DNA of 64,000 nt from Chloroflexi bacterium CFX4 (GTDB lineage: Bacteria; Chloroflexota; Anaerolineae; Aggregatilineales; UBA2796): the NCBI GenBank assembly GCA_021404685.1, contig QWHC01000008.1, positions 1-64,000 on the forward strand, given 5' to 3'. The stretch's first letter is position 1. Each line of letters starts with the position of its first letter. Positions 52,293-61,010 of this stretch are shown one piece after another. The translations under genes and the position numbers were made by a program. The notes beneath the pieces are model-generated. The model saw only the letters and a list, made by a program, of their open reading frames with translations, did no database searches and was not told where the DNA came from.

Positions 52293-53357
52293 CTACACTT
52301 TTTGAACCACGACGCGCCCAAGCAAGCCTTGCGGACGCAGCAACAAGACCACGAACAGCACCGCAAAGGCAATCGCCTCTTTATAGGCAACGTATTCAGA
52401 AGGCACAAACGACTCGGCGACGCCAATAACCAAGCCACCTACCACCGCGCCTGGAATATCACCCAAGCCGCCAAGCACAATGACTGCTAAACCCTTCAGC
52501 CCGAAATTGATGCCGAAATACGGTCCGCTCACGTTCACGCTCAAGCCGACCAGTGTGCCAGCAATGCCGCCGACCAAGCCACTGAGGAAGAAAGTGATCA
52601 GGATCAGGCGGTTGGTGTTAATGCCAAGCAGGCTAGAAGTCGTGGCATCTTCGGCAACGGCGCGCAGTGCCTTGCCCGTCTTGGTGCCGTTGATGAAGTA
52701 GGTGAGCAGCACGACAGTCACCATCGAGACGCCGAAAATGATCACCTGAATGGTGCGAATGATGATCGGGCGCGCCGTCAAGCCGCCAAAGTTGCCAAGA
52801 TTGAGTGCCGCTGGCATTTCGCCAAACGGATTGCGCGGATACGAATAAATTTCCGCGCCAACCAACAGTTGAATGATGTTCACAATGGCAACTGCCACGC
52901 CCAAGCTGGAGACCAGCGTTAGGAGCGGATCAGCACCTTTGTTTCGCAGCGGGCGAAAGGCAACCCGCTCGATGAAAATGCCGCACAAGCCTGCCAGAAT
53001 GCCGCCGCCGATCATGGCAAGCGGAAACGGCAAGCCAAAGGGCAGCTTTTGGTTTGCCAACAAGCCATTAAAGCCAACGGCAGCACCGGTCAGGAAGTAG
53101 GTGAAATATGCGCCTAAGGTGAAGATTGCGCCGTGTGCAAAGTTGATGATGCGAAGGATCGAGAAGATCAGTGTATAGCCCAATGCAAAGATCGCATACA
53201 CGCCGCCGATTGCCAGCCCGTTAAACAGGTTCTGCAAGCCGCTTGGCGCGCCAATCACGGCGGCAATGAGCAGCACAGCGGCAACCGCAGCCAGTCCACG
53301 CGAAGCAAACCACCACAAGCGGCGATACTGCTGCGATGATTGGTCGGTAAGTTTCAT
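52293..53357 (-). CDS. livH: Branched-chain amino-acid ABC permease LivH
   Basis: 354 aa, multi-spanning. GLAIGGVYAIFALGYTLIF, NFAHGAIFTLGAYF and GKALRAVAEDATTSSLLGIN are LivH hallmarks. The N-terminus has one extra hydrophobic segment (GLAAVAAVLLIAAVIGAP). Partner of LivM, 12 bp upstream of it. Confidence 0.94.
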   Translation of the reverse strand: MKLTDQSSQQYRRLWWFASRGLAAVAAVLLIAAVIGAPSGLQNLFNGLAIGGVYAIFALGYTLIFSILRIINFAHGAIFTLGAYFTYFLTGAAVGFNGLLANQKLPFGLPFPLAMIGGGILAGLCGIFIERVAFRPLRNKGADPLLTLVSSLGVAVAIVNIIQLLVGAEIYSYPRNPFGEMPAALNLGNFGGLTARPIIIRTIQVIIFGVSMVTVVLLTYFINGTKTGKALRAVAEDATTSSLLGINTNRLILITFFLSGLVGGIAGTLVGLSVNVSGPYFGINFGLKGLAVIVLGGLGDIPGAVVGGLVIGVAESFVPSEYVAYKEAIAFAVLFVVLLLRPQGLLGRVVVQKV

Positions 53358-53405
53358 AAAAAGTCTCGCCGTAAAACAAAACGTCTAGAACAAGGGCTAA
53401 GGCAA

Positions 53406-53431
53406 AGAGACGGGCAATATAACCCGTCTCT
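53406..53431 (-). terminator. Hairpin between livK and livH (attenuator-like)
   Basis: AGAGACGGG (53406-53414) and CCCGTCTCT (53423-53431), a perfect 9-bp stem with an 8-nt loop and a weak T-rich tail on the minus strand. In this position it could let livK mRNA accumulate above the permease genes by partial termination or 3'-end protection. Confidence 0.6.
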
Positions 53432-53465
53432 CGCAAGGACTTAAGGCGCTACAGCCGAGCTGGCA

Positions 53466-54686
53466 TTAGTCCACGAAAACAAAGCGACCTGTTGCGCCAC
53501 CCGGATCCATCTGAATCTGGGCAACGTAGAACTGCTCTTGCACCAGTTCGCCGCCGGCAGGGCTGCCGTCATCCTTCTTGGTCTCCTCAAAAGAGATTGG
53601 ACCAAGTGGCGTATCGAACTTGCCCTTCATGATCTCCTCACGCAGTTCGGCGCGCAGCGTGGCAAGGTCAAGGTCTTTGAGTGGTTTGCGGTTATCAAGG
53701 TTGGTCAGCGCTTCCACGAACACCTGAATACCTGCAAATGCCTGACCGCTGAACTGTGGCGGCTCTTTCTCTTGCTTCGCCTTGTATGCTTCACGGAAGG
53801 CGTTGTTCACTTCGCTATCATATTGGTAGCTGTATGCCTGTGCGATCAGGATGCCATCGCACAGCTCTTGGCAAACGGGGAAGATGTTGGCAGTGTTCAG
53901 TCCGTTGCCACCCACGATTGCGCCTTCGTAGCCCAGCTCACGCAGCTGCTTGACAAGGTTGCCGCCATCTGCCGCCAAGCCGCTGATGATGACCAACTGC
54001 GGATCAAGGGGCAGCACATTCGTGATCTGTGTGGTGAAGTCGGTGTCAGTGGTCTGGAAGGTCTGCACATCCAGCAGTTCCAGTTCCAAATCTTTCACCG
54101 TCTGTTGGAAGGTGCCAGTTTCAGAGACGCTGAAGGCGTCGTTCTGGGCATAGAAAACAGCCACACGCTTGATGTCTGGATTCTGCTTAAGCGCCTGCTT
54201 CACAGCGTTCGGCGCAACAATTGCCACTGGCGCGGAAACGCGGAAGATGAAGCGCCCGATCTGTGGAATGCCACGCGCCGTGTTGGACGGTGCGATAACC
54301 GGCACGCCTGCTTGATCAGCGATTGGGTCAGCGGCAAAAGCCTGCTGTGAGAGCGTCGGACCGAGGATGCCAACCACATTTTCGCGGTTGATCAAGGTCT
54401 GGAAGGCATTAATCGCGCCTGCTTCGTCGCCACCGGTATCCGCAAAGGCAAGCCGAATTGGGCGACCATTCACGCCGCCGCGTGCGTTGAAGAACTCTTC
54501 TGCGATCTGCGCGCCGATCACCTGCTCTTGGCCGAGCAGCGCAACGTTGCTGGTCTGTGCCACAGCCACGCCAATCACAATTGGTTCTACCTCTTGTGCC
54601 TGCGCCAGCAAAGCGCTTGGCGCAACTGCTAACAAAGCAGCGATAGCAAAGACGATCAAACGCTTGGAGAGACTAACTTTGCTCAT
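53466..54686 (-). CDS. livK: Branched-chain amino-acid (Leu/Ile/Val-type) binding protein
   Basis: 406 aa from the ATG at 54686 (AAGGA 7 nt upstream; the ORF opens 14 codons earlier). Signal peptide LSKRLIVFAIAALLAVAPSALLAQAQ. Type-1 periplasmic binding fold: IVIGVAVAQTSNVALLGQEQ, GVNGRPIRLAFADTGGD, GILGPTLSQQ. No lipobox Cys. Ligand range of this family includes branched-chain amino acids, urea and short amides. First gene of the liv operon, 108 bp upstream of livH. Confidence 0.92.
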   Translation of the reverse strand: MSKVSLSKRLIVFAIAALLAVAPSALLAQAQEVEPIVIGVAVAQTSNVALLGQEQVIGAQIAEEFFNARGGVNGRPIRLAFADTGGDEAGAINAFQTLINRENVVGILGPTLSQQAFAADPIADQAGVPVIAPSNTARGIPQIGRFIFRVSAPVAIVAPNAVKQALKQNPDIKRVAVFYAQNDAFSVSETGTFQQTVKDLELELLDVQTFQTTDTDFTTQITNVLPLDPQLVIISGLAADGGNLVKQLRELGYEGAIVGGNGLNTANIFPVCQELCDGILIAQAYSYQYDSEVNNAFREAYKAKQEKEPPQFSGQAFAGIQVFVEALTNLDNRKPLKDLDLATLRAELREEIMKGKFDTPLGPISFEETKKDDGSPAGGELVQEQFYVAQIQMDPGGATGRFVFVD

Positions 54687-54827
54687 GTAACCATCCTTCA
54701 AAAAAGAAAACCTTTCGGGTTCACTCACAAATTATAGTGTTGCCTGACATTTGTGCAAAAGGTACTTTTCGGGCGATTTACACAAATGGCAAGAGGGCGC
54801 GCTTGAGGGAAGGGTGCCGTTGTGCGT

Positions 54828-56525
54828 TTAATCGCTAGCAACAGCGCGGAATTCGCCCGTGCCAGGGCGCACTTCGACACAGCTTACAGGGCGATTTGCC
54901 TCAATGTCTTCGTAGAGGCGCTGCGTGGACGGGCTAATTTCTTCAGCAAATAGCTCGGAAAAGAGTTTTACCAGTGTACGGTAAACGCCTGTGGCTGCCT
55001 TGCGGTCACCTTTGCAGGCGTAATAGCGCATCAGGCGGCGGTAGGTGGTTTCTGCATAGGCATCCACGCCCAGTGCTGTGTTGGCGGCGCTGATCGCCAT
55101 ATCCAGCCGTCCCTCGTGCGCGTAGAGATCGGCAAGGCGGTTCAAGGCGGTTGTGTAGAGCGTCTGGAGTGTGGTACGTTCGTTTGCCGTCCAGAGGATG
55201 TGCCGATCAGCGGGCAGATAGTCGCCGATATATAATGCGGTGGACTGTTCGTAAAGGCGAATGGCTGCGCTAATTTCGCCGTTGCCTTCCAGTTGACGGG
55301 CATTGTTCAGGCGCTTCTCCAACAGGTCGGCATCCACTTCAACCTGATCAGAACTGGCAAAGCGGTAAGTGGCACCCTCCCGCACGATCAAGCGCGAATC
55401 GGCAGGGCGCGGCAGATCAGGCTCTAGTGCCAAGCGCAGCACGTTGATCACCTCAGTGAGGCGCGCAAAGTTGCGGGCTGTGCTGCTGCCGGACGGCAGG
55501 CAGTTAAGGAGTTCATCCACTGAAACCGGTGCGCCGCGCCGCGTGATGAGCAGCTTCAGAATTAGATCAGCCTCTGGCGCACCCAGATGCGTGATCTGCC
55601 GTCCATCGCGCCACAGGCGAAAATCGCCTAAGGTTTGCACGCGCAAGAAGAAGTGGCTGATTTGTTGCTCGATCAGGCTGAGCAGCGATCCTTTGTCGAA
55701 GGCGTTTTTGTCAACATAGCCGCGAATGGGATAGCCCATGAACAGTTTGGCAACTTCAGCTGTGCTAAGTTTGCCGCTAATAGCGATCAGCTTGGTGCGT
55801 GGGCAGTGGTGCGTCAGGTAGTCCAGCAATTGCCAGCCTTCCTGATCGGATTGCGTACCGCTGACGGAAGGATTTAGCAAGACGACATGGAAGCTCTCCA
55901 AGCGCAGCCTGCCAAGTGCCTGCGCGTAAGTGGTGGCGGCGCGCCAGAAATAGTGGGCTTCTTCCAACATGCGGGCAAGCACATTCAACCAGAACGGCTG
56001 GTCTTCCACCAAAAGCACACGCGGCATTCCACTGCGCGTACCGATGCGTGGCGGTGTTGCTTCCAGGGTGAGCAAGGTGCCGGTTTGCCCTAAACTCAGC
56101 GCACCACTTGGATATTCGTCGCGCTGCATCACGGCAGCTTGGAGCGCCTCTGACGAGAAGGACTGACGGGCAAGGAAGGCAATCCGATCAGGCATTCCGG
56201 GTGTCTCCAAAAGTGAATCACGCCCTTCTGCATCGCCGATCACCAAGAGATCAGTGTGCATGGCATTTTCGGTCAGGTAGAGCAGTGCTTCCAGCGAGTC
56301 ATGCGTGCCGTTGTTGTCTGCATCGTTACTACCAAAGGAATCATCCGTCCACAGGTCAATGATAGCAAGGTCAAAAGGCATTTCCTGCAAAGTTGCCAAC
56401 AGTTCCTCATAGGTTGCCGCGATGATGAGTTGGCTGTACAAGCCGTTTAGCGCCTCACGCAGCGTATCACGCCAGGTGAGGTGCGGCTCTAGGACAATGA
56501 TCTTCGGCTGAGGCTTGGCTGGCAT
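54828..56525 (-). CDS. Dual receiver-like, winged-helix, BTAD transcriptional regulator
   Basis: 565 aa. Residues about 8-130 are receiver-like with D57 (LAIIDLW) as the possible phospho-acceptor. Residues about 168-290 are a second receiver with an intact acid pair (VLLVEDQPF) but Asn at the acceptor position (N218 in VVLLNPS). Residues about 300-390 are an OmpR/SARP-type winged helix (TLGDFRLWRDG). Residues about 400-545 are a BTAD/TPR-like domain (DADLLEKRLNNARQL). SARP-type proteins activate transcription, so this may bind near promoters in answer to phosphorylation or another cue. No kinase adjoins it. The Shine-Dalgarno is weak. Confidence 0.85.
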   Translation of the reverse strand: MPAKPQPKIIVLEPHLTWRDTLREALNGLYSQLIIAATYEELLATLQEMPFDLAIIDLWTDDSFGSNDADNNGTHDSLEALLYLTENAMHTDLLVIGDAEGRDSLLETPGMPDRIAFLARQSFSSEALQAAVMQRDEYPSGALSLGQTGTLLTLEATPPRIGTRSGMPRVLLVEDQPFWLNVLARMLEEAHYFWRAATTYAQALGRLRLESFHVVLLNPSVSGTQSDQEGWQLLDYLTHHCPRTKLIAISGKLSTAEVAKLFMGYPIRGYVDKNAFDKGSLLSLIEQQISHFFLRVQTLGDFRLWRDGRQITHLGAPEADLILKLLITRRGAPVSVDELLNCLPSGSSTARNFARLTEVINVLRLALEPDLPRPADSRLIVREGATYRFASSDQVEVDADLLEKRLNNARQLEGNGEISAAIRLYEQSTALYIGDYLPADRHILWTANERTTLQTLYTTALNRLADLYAHEGRLDMAISAANTALGVDAYAETTYRRLMRYYACKGDRKAATGVYRTLVKLFSELFAEEISPSTQRLYEDIEANRPVSCVEVRPGTGEFRAVASD

Positions 56526-56567
56526 TCGGTTTCTTGACCTGTTGTTTATGTTTATTGGTAGTATACC

Positions 56568-57533
56568 TTAAAGTTCGACCGTGCGCCCTTCTTGGGCAAG
56601 AATGACCTCGGTCTCAAGGCTCTGTCCGCTGCCACGGCTACGGAAGGCAAGGTAGTTATAGGCTTCTGCAACGGCGTTCCAAAGGCGTTCGTCGGTTGCC
56701 AGCGGATCGTGATGGGTGAGCGCAAGGCGCTTGCAGCGCGCACGGAAGGCAAGTTCTGCGCCCATTTTCGGCGTGCTGTGCCCCCAGTCGCGCTTTTCGT
56801 CAATCGCCTGTTCAAAGCTGTATTGTGCATCAAAGATGAGCAGGTCAGCATCTCGAAAGAATTCGACATAACGGGCGGTATGCTCAGCGTCCATACGCTG
56901 ATATTCCCCATCCGTCGCATAGACTAACACCTTGCCCTGATGGGTTAGACGGTAGGCATACGCGCCGCCGGGATGAGAAAGCAGCATGAGTTCAATTTGC
57001 ACATCGTTCACCTGAAACGGCTCATTGGGGTCCAGCACCGTCCATGTGCGGGCTGCGCTCATGTAATCCATCGAGACAGGGAAATACACTTCACGCTGCT
57101 GATCCTCAAAGCGCGTGGTGAGATCGGGAAAGGGACTGTAGAAGTGAAACTTGTTGCCGGGAATATAGGCGGGCGTGAAAAAGACGAAGCCTTGCACGTG
57201 ATCCCAGTGGGTGTGAGAGATAAGAATATGCCCTTCGCCTTGCCCTCTGCCGAAGGACTCACGCATGAGGGCGTTGCCTAATGGGCGCATTCCCGAGCCG
57301 CAATCTAAGATAAAGACAGTCTCACCAGCGCGCACTTCCATACAAGTGGTGTTGCCGCCAGCCGTTGAAGCAATCCACTGCGGCAAGCGCGCAATATACT
57401 GCTCCACGGCGGATCGATCCGTCAGATCAACGCCAACCGCACTTAACAGGGCTGCCTTGATTTTTTCGCGGAGTTCTTCTTCGCCCATCGGCGTCGGAAT
57501 CCCGCCACGTGCGCCCCAAAATGTTACTTTCAT
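56568..57533 (-). CDS. Metallo-beta-lactamase-fold hydrolase
   Basis: 321 aa. The zinc motif HTHWDH (H107, H109, D111, H112), LDCGSGM before it, and later LSHPGGAYAYRL, TDGEYQ and THHDPLATD supply further ligands. The N-terminal WGARGGIPTP resembles PhnP/RNase Z-like and phosphodiesterase-type members. A 45-residue insertion (about 17-60) separates the first strand from the fold. Probably a phosphodiesterase; substrate unknown. GAGG lies 7 nt before the ATG. It is the gene after the regulator's start on the same strand, 42 bp apart. Confidence 0.87.
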   Translation of the reverse strand: MKVTFWGARGGIPTPMGEEELREKIKAALLSAVGVDLTDRSAVEQYIARLPQWIASTAGGNTTCMEVRAGETVFILDCGSGMRPLGNALMRESFGRGQGEGHILISHTHWDHVQGFVFFTPAYIPGNKFHFYSPFPDLTTRFEDQQREVYFPVSMDYMSAARTWTVLDPNEPFQVNDVQIELMLLSHPGGAYAYRLTHQGKVLVYATDGEYQRMDAEHTARYVEFFRDADLLIFDAQYSFEQAIDEKRDWGHSTPKMGAELAFRARCKRLALTHHDPLATDERLWNAVAEAYNYLAFRSRGSGQSLETEVILAQEGRTVEL

Positions 57534-57898
57534 GCCTACGCCTCTATCTCTCGGTGTGTTGCGCTCTCAGGCGTCTGATCAACGCCACTGCGTAAAGTGT
57601 TCAATCAGCATTCGTTTATTATAACGGTATTTTCGCGCTGTTGTGCAACAACTGACTTTTCAGAGAGACAGCAGACCGATTCTACCCGTTTCAAGGTCTG
57701 TATCGTTAGCACATTTGGTTAGGGTATTCAAACAATTAGCAGAACGTCCGTAAAGCACCAAAGCAGCTTTGGGAAGCTCCTCCAAAACTTGTGCAGGGCA
57801 AACGCGCCGCAAGCCGTGATTTAGAGAGACCAGCCCTCTCAGGCTTACAGCTTTTGCACCTTTCTGGCGCTCACCACAAAGCGTTAACCTGAACTTAA
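57534..57898. other. Divergent intergenic region with leader element of the GAF kinase
   Basis: 365 bp without a gene. It contains copy B of the conserved leader element (57783-57848). No convincing sigma70 promoter pair was identified in the rest. Confidence 0.6.
57783..57848 (+). ncRNA. Candidate structured leader RNA, copy B, upstream of histidine kinase
   Basis: Begins CAAAACTTGTG (57783-57793, identical in 11 of 11 to copy A), then GGCA, GATT, GAGAG, CCCTCTCA and CTTAC in the same order as copy A. The GAGAG/CTCTC arm pairs with a 7-nt loop. The internal arm is shorter than in copy A (17 nt against 41 nt between GGCA and GATT). It ends about 50 nt before the kinase ATG. Confidence 0.45.
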
Positions 57899-59875
57899 AT
57901 GCTTGTTAACCGCAATTCCCGTCGAAGTCTGCCATACTTTAGGATAGCGAAACGTATAGGCTGCCTTTGGGCAGCGTTTGCGCCATGCGGCGCGGAAGTA
58001 GGGCATGTGGGAACACGCACAGGCATTTTAGGACGTTTGGGCGCGCTCTTTGGCAGGCAAACGCTCTCTGCGGCTGATTTGGCGCGCATGACCGGTCAAT
58101 ATCACTCGCCCATTAGCGAATTGCCGATCTCGGTCACCGATCTGGCGCTGCGCCTTGCCGGACAATCCGATCCGCAGCAGTTGCTCAGGCAAACCGGTGA
58201 ATGGCTGATTGAACGCGCCGCCGTTGAGTGTGTGGTGATCTATCTGCACGAGCCAGCTGCTAACCGCCTTGCCAAACCACTCTGCTTTGGCGCGCAATTG
58301 CCCGATCTGCCCGCAACCGTGAAGCTCGGCTATAGCCTTTACGGTGAGGTTGGGATGGGACGCAAAGCCTACTACATTGAAATCATCTCGCGGGAAAAGC
58401 GCCTAACGCCGCTGCCGCCCAACATTCAGAGTGCATATCTGCTGCCCTTGCTCTATGAGAACAATCTACTCGGTGTGCTTGGGCTGTATGCGGCGCGCCC
58501 CACGGCGCTTTCTGAGCCAGCACGCGCCGCTATAGACCGCGTGGCAGCCCTGATCGGCGCAACGCTCTCGACTGCCTATCGCCTGAACGAGAGCCAACAG
58601 GCAATCGGGCGCTTTAGCCGCTTCCAAAGGCTTGCCCAAGACCTAACGGCGCGTCTTTCCAGCGACGAACTGCTGCGAAACATCGTGGAAGCTGCCCGCG
58701 AGACGCTTGACGCGCAGATGAGCATCTTGTTGGATGTGAATTTCGAGTCGGGTGAACTGCGCCCAATTGCGTGGGCAGGCATAGATCACGCGACGGCACA
58801 GCTTATCCGTTCGCGCCTGAAGGAAGATTTGAAAGGTTTGGTGGCATGGGCGCGCTTGCCCGCTCGCACGCCTGATATGCGCGCTGATCAGCGCACGTCG
58901 CTCGCCACACAAGCAATCGCTGCCGGCATGGTCTCCGAACTTGCCGTACCCGTCCTCTACTATGACGAACTTTACGGCATTTTGGCGGTGGAAACCAACA
59001 CCTACCGCAACTTTACCGATGAGGAAGTAGACCTGCTGCAAGCGCTGGCGGCACATGCTGGCATTGCCCTGCGAAATGCGCGCCTGTTCGAAGAATTAGA
59101 AGAACGCAACAGTGAGCTGCAAAAGGCGAACGCCGCCCTTGAGATTTCCCGCCAGCAGGCGGAAAACGCCCGTGCTGCTGCCGTGCAGGCAGATCGCCTT
59201 AAGACCGAGTTCATCAACAACATGAGCCACGAACTCCGCACGCCGCTGAACGCGGTTATCAATTTCACGCGCCTCGTGGCAGATGGTCACGCTGGCGCAG
59301 TCACCGATCAGCAGCGCAATTATCTGGCGTATGTGCATGATGGCGGTCAGCACTTGCTTGGGTTGATCAACGACATCCTTGACCTTGCCAAGATTGAGGC
59401 GGGCAAGATGGAACTGCGCCGCGAGCCAACGCCGCTGGAGCCGCTGCTGAAAGGCGTGCTTTCCACGCTGATCGGCTTGACAAAAGATAAGGGCATTGCG
59501 CTGCACCGCGAATTTGACGAGAGCCTGCCGTCACTCAACATAGATGGACGGCGCATTCGGCAAGTGCTGCTCAACCTGATCAGCAACGCCGCCAAGTTCA
59601 CCGCCGAAGGCAGCATCACGCTGCGCGCTGTGCAGCAAGGCGGCCAGGTCATCTTCTCCGTGCGCGATACCGGCGTTGGCATCAAGCCGGAAGACTTGCC
59701 TAAGGTCTTTGAAGAATTCAAGCAGATTGATAACGCCTTGCAGCAAACTGCCAGCGGCAGCGGCTTGGGAATGCCGATCAGCCGCCGCTTTGTCCAGTTG
59801 CATGGCGGCGACATGTGGATTGAGAGCCAGTTAGGCGTTGGCACAACCGTCTCATTTAGTCTCCCTATCCTGTAG
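57899..59875 (+). CDS. Cytoplasmic GAF-GAF histidine kinase
   Basis: 658 aa from the ATG at 57899; a later GTG at 58006 is possible because residues 1-35 look poorly conserved, but the leader-element spacing favours 57899. Two GAF domains (about 90-235 and 250-400), a coiled linker (LEERNSELQKANAALEIS), HisKA with H444 in NMSHELRTPLN, and HATPase with NLISNAAKF, DTGVGI, and SGSGLGMPISRRFV. No membrane segment. The GAF domains suggest sensing of a small ligand or redox state. It is followed directly by two single-domain receivers, the likely phospho-acceptors. Confidence 0.92.
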   Translation: MLVNRNSRRSLPYFRIAKRIGCLWAAFAPCGAEVGHVGTRTGILGRLGALFGRQTLSAADLARMTGQYHSPISELPISVTDLALRLAGQSDPQQLLRQTGEWLIERAAVECVVIYLHEPAANRLAKPLCFGAQLPDLPATVKLGYSLYGEVGMGRKAYYIEIISREKRLTPLPPNIQSAYLLPLLYENNLLGVLGLYAARPTALSEPARAAIDRVAALIGATLSTAYRLNESQQAIGRFSRFQRLAQDLTARLSSDELLRNIVEAARETLDAQMSILLDVNFESGELRPIAWAGIDHATAQLIRSRLKEDLKGLVAWARLPARTPDMRADQRTSLATQAIAAGMVSELAVPVLYYDELYGILAVETNTYRNFTDEEVDLLQALAAHAGIALRNARLFEELEERNSELQKANAALEISRQQAENARAAAVQADRLKTEFINNMSHELRTPLNAVINFTRLVADGHAGAVTDQQRNYLAYVHDGGQHLLGLINDILDLAKIEAGKMELRREPTPLEPLLKGVLSTLIGLTKDKGIALHREFDESLPSLNIDGRRIRQVLLNLISNAAKFTAEGSITLRAVQQGGQVIFSVRDTGVGIKPEDLPKVFEEFKQIDNALQQTASGSGLGMPISRRFVQLHGGDMWIESQLGVGTTVSFSLPIL

Positions 59876-59910
59876 CTGTGTTGTGCTGCGCGGAGGCGCA
59901 CCGCCGAACG

Positions 59911-60324
59911 ATGACCGACGCCAATGCTGATGTGAATGTGCTGCTGGTGGAAGATGAACCACTGAACACGACGCTTGCCGTTGCCATGCTGAACCTGCTT
60001 GGCATTCAGCATGTTCACGCCTTTGCCACCTGGACGCAGCTTGAAGCCTGCCTTGCCGCACTGCCGCCTATTCAACTCGTCCTGCTGGACTTGCGCCTGC
60101 CTGATACGCATGATGGTTACTACATCCTTGCCAAACTGCGTGCCGATGCGCGCTTTGCCAACGTCCCGATTGCCGCTATGACCGCCCAAGTAATGCCCGA
60201 TGATGTGCATCGCGCTGAGCAGGCAGGCTTTACGGGCTTTTTGGCAAAGCCGCTTAACTTTGATCGCTTCCCGCAGAGCATTCAGCGCTTGTTAGCGGGC
60301 GAATCCGTTTGGGAACTGCACTAG
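59911..60324 (+). CDS. Single-domain response regulator (CheY-like)
   Basis: 137 aa from the ATG at 59911; a GTG at 59878 in the same frame would give 148 aa. Receiver motifs: VLLVEDEP (acid pair), phospho-acceptor Asp in VLLDLRLPD, AMTAQ (Thr) and FLAKPL (Lys). No output domain. It starts 35 bp after the GAF kinase, so it is probably its partner or part of a relay. Confidence 0.9.
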   Translation: MTDANADVNVLLVEDEPLNTTLAVAMLNLLGIQHVHAFATWTQLEACLAALPPIQLVLLDLRLPDTHDGYYILAKLRADARFANVPIAAMTAQVMPDDVHRAEQAGFTGFLAKPLNFDRFPQSIQRLLAGESVWELH

Positions 60325-60356
60325 GCGCACCATAGAGCGCAAGGAGTTAACCGCCG

Positions 60357-60887
60357 ATGAATGAGTTGATTGTAAAACACCTGCAAGCTGCACAGAAAGC
60401 ACCAACCATGAGCAACCTATCCACTGAACCACGCACCTACGAACATCACGCCCTGCTGCTTGACGACGACGACGCTAACCGTATGCTGTTGAGTGTTGCC
60501 TTTGATATGGTACAACTGCCCTTCACAGCGGCACACAGCGGCGAACAAGCACTGCGCCTTTATGAAACACAGCGCTTTGCCTTCGCCTTTCTGGATATAG
60601 ACCTGCCCGATATTAGCGGCATTGAGGTGGCACGCCGCATCCGCGCTCAGGATCAGGGCATCGTGCTGATCATGTGCAGCGCCAACGACGATCCACTGAC
60701 CATTGCAGCAGCGGTTGCCGTAGATTGCGATCTGTTCTTTGTAAAACCCTTCCAACTTGATGCACTCTTGAACACCGTTAAAATGCTGGATCGCGCCTCG
60801 CTGCGTGCCAATCCGCGCATCCTGATTGTGGATAACACACAGCGCCCGCGTTGGGAAAATCGCCTCAACAGCGCGCCCAACGCCTAA
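60357..60887 (+). CDS. Single-domain response regulator (CheY-like)
   Basis: 176 aa, AAGGAG 10 nt before the ATG. Receiver core at residues about 32-145: LLLDDDDANR, acceptor Asp in AFLDIDLPD, MCSAND (Ser in the Thr position) and FVKPF (Lys). A short basic tail follows. Third gene of the kinase-receiver-receiver unit, 33 bp after the first receiver. Confidence 0.9.
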   Translation: MNELIVKHLQAAQKAPTMSNLSTEPRTYEHHALLLDDDDANRMLLSVAFDMVQLPFTAAHSGEQALRLYETQRFAFAFLDIDLPDISGIEVARRIRAQDQGIVLIMCSANDDPLTIAAAVAVDCDLFFVKPFQLDALLNTVKMLDRASLRANPRILIVDNTQRPRWENRLNSAPNA

Positions 60888-61010
60888 GCGTAGCCTAAGC
60901 GCCTAGTAAGCGTCTCTTCAGCCTGTTGCCAAGCGCGGTATACTTTCCCTTAACGTGGCGGCGTGATCGCACGTCGCCTTTCCATTCGGCTAGGGAGAGG
61001 ATAATACACT

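Noticed and set aside
57825-57848. Glycine riboswitch upstream of the GAF kinase
   Set aside because: GAGAG...CTCTCAGG recalls the glycine aptamer, but the conserved core between the arms and the downstream part are absent and the loop is far too short.
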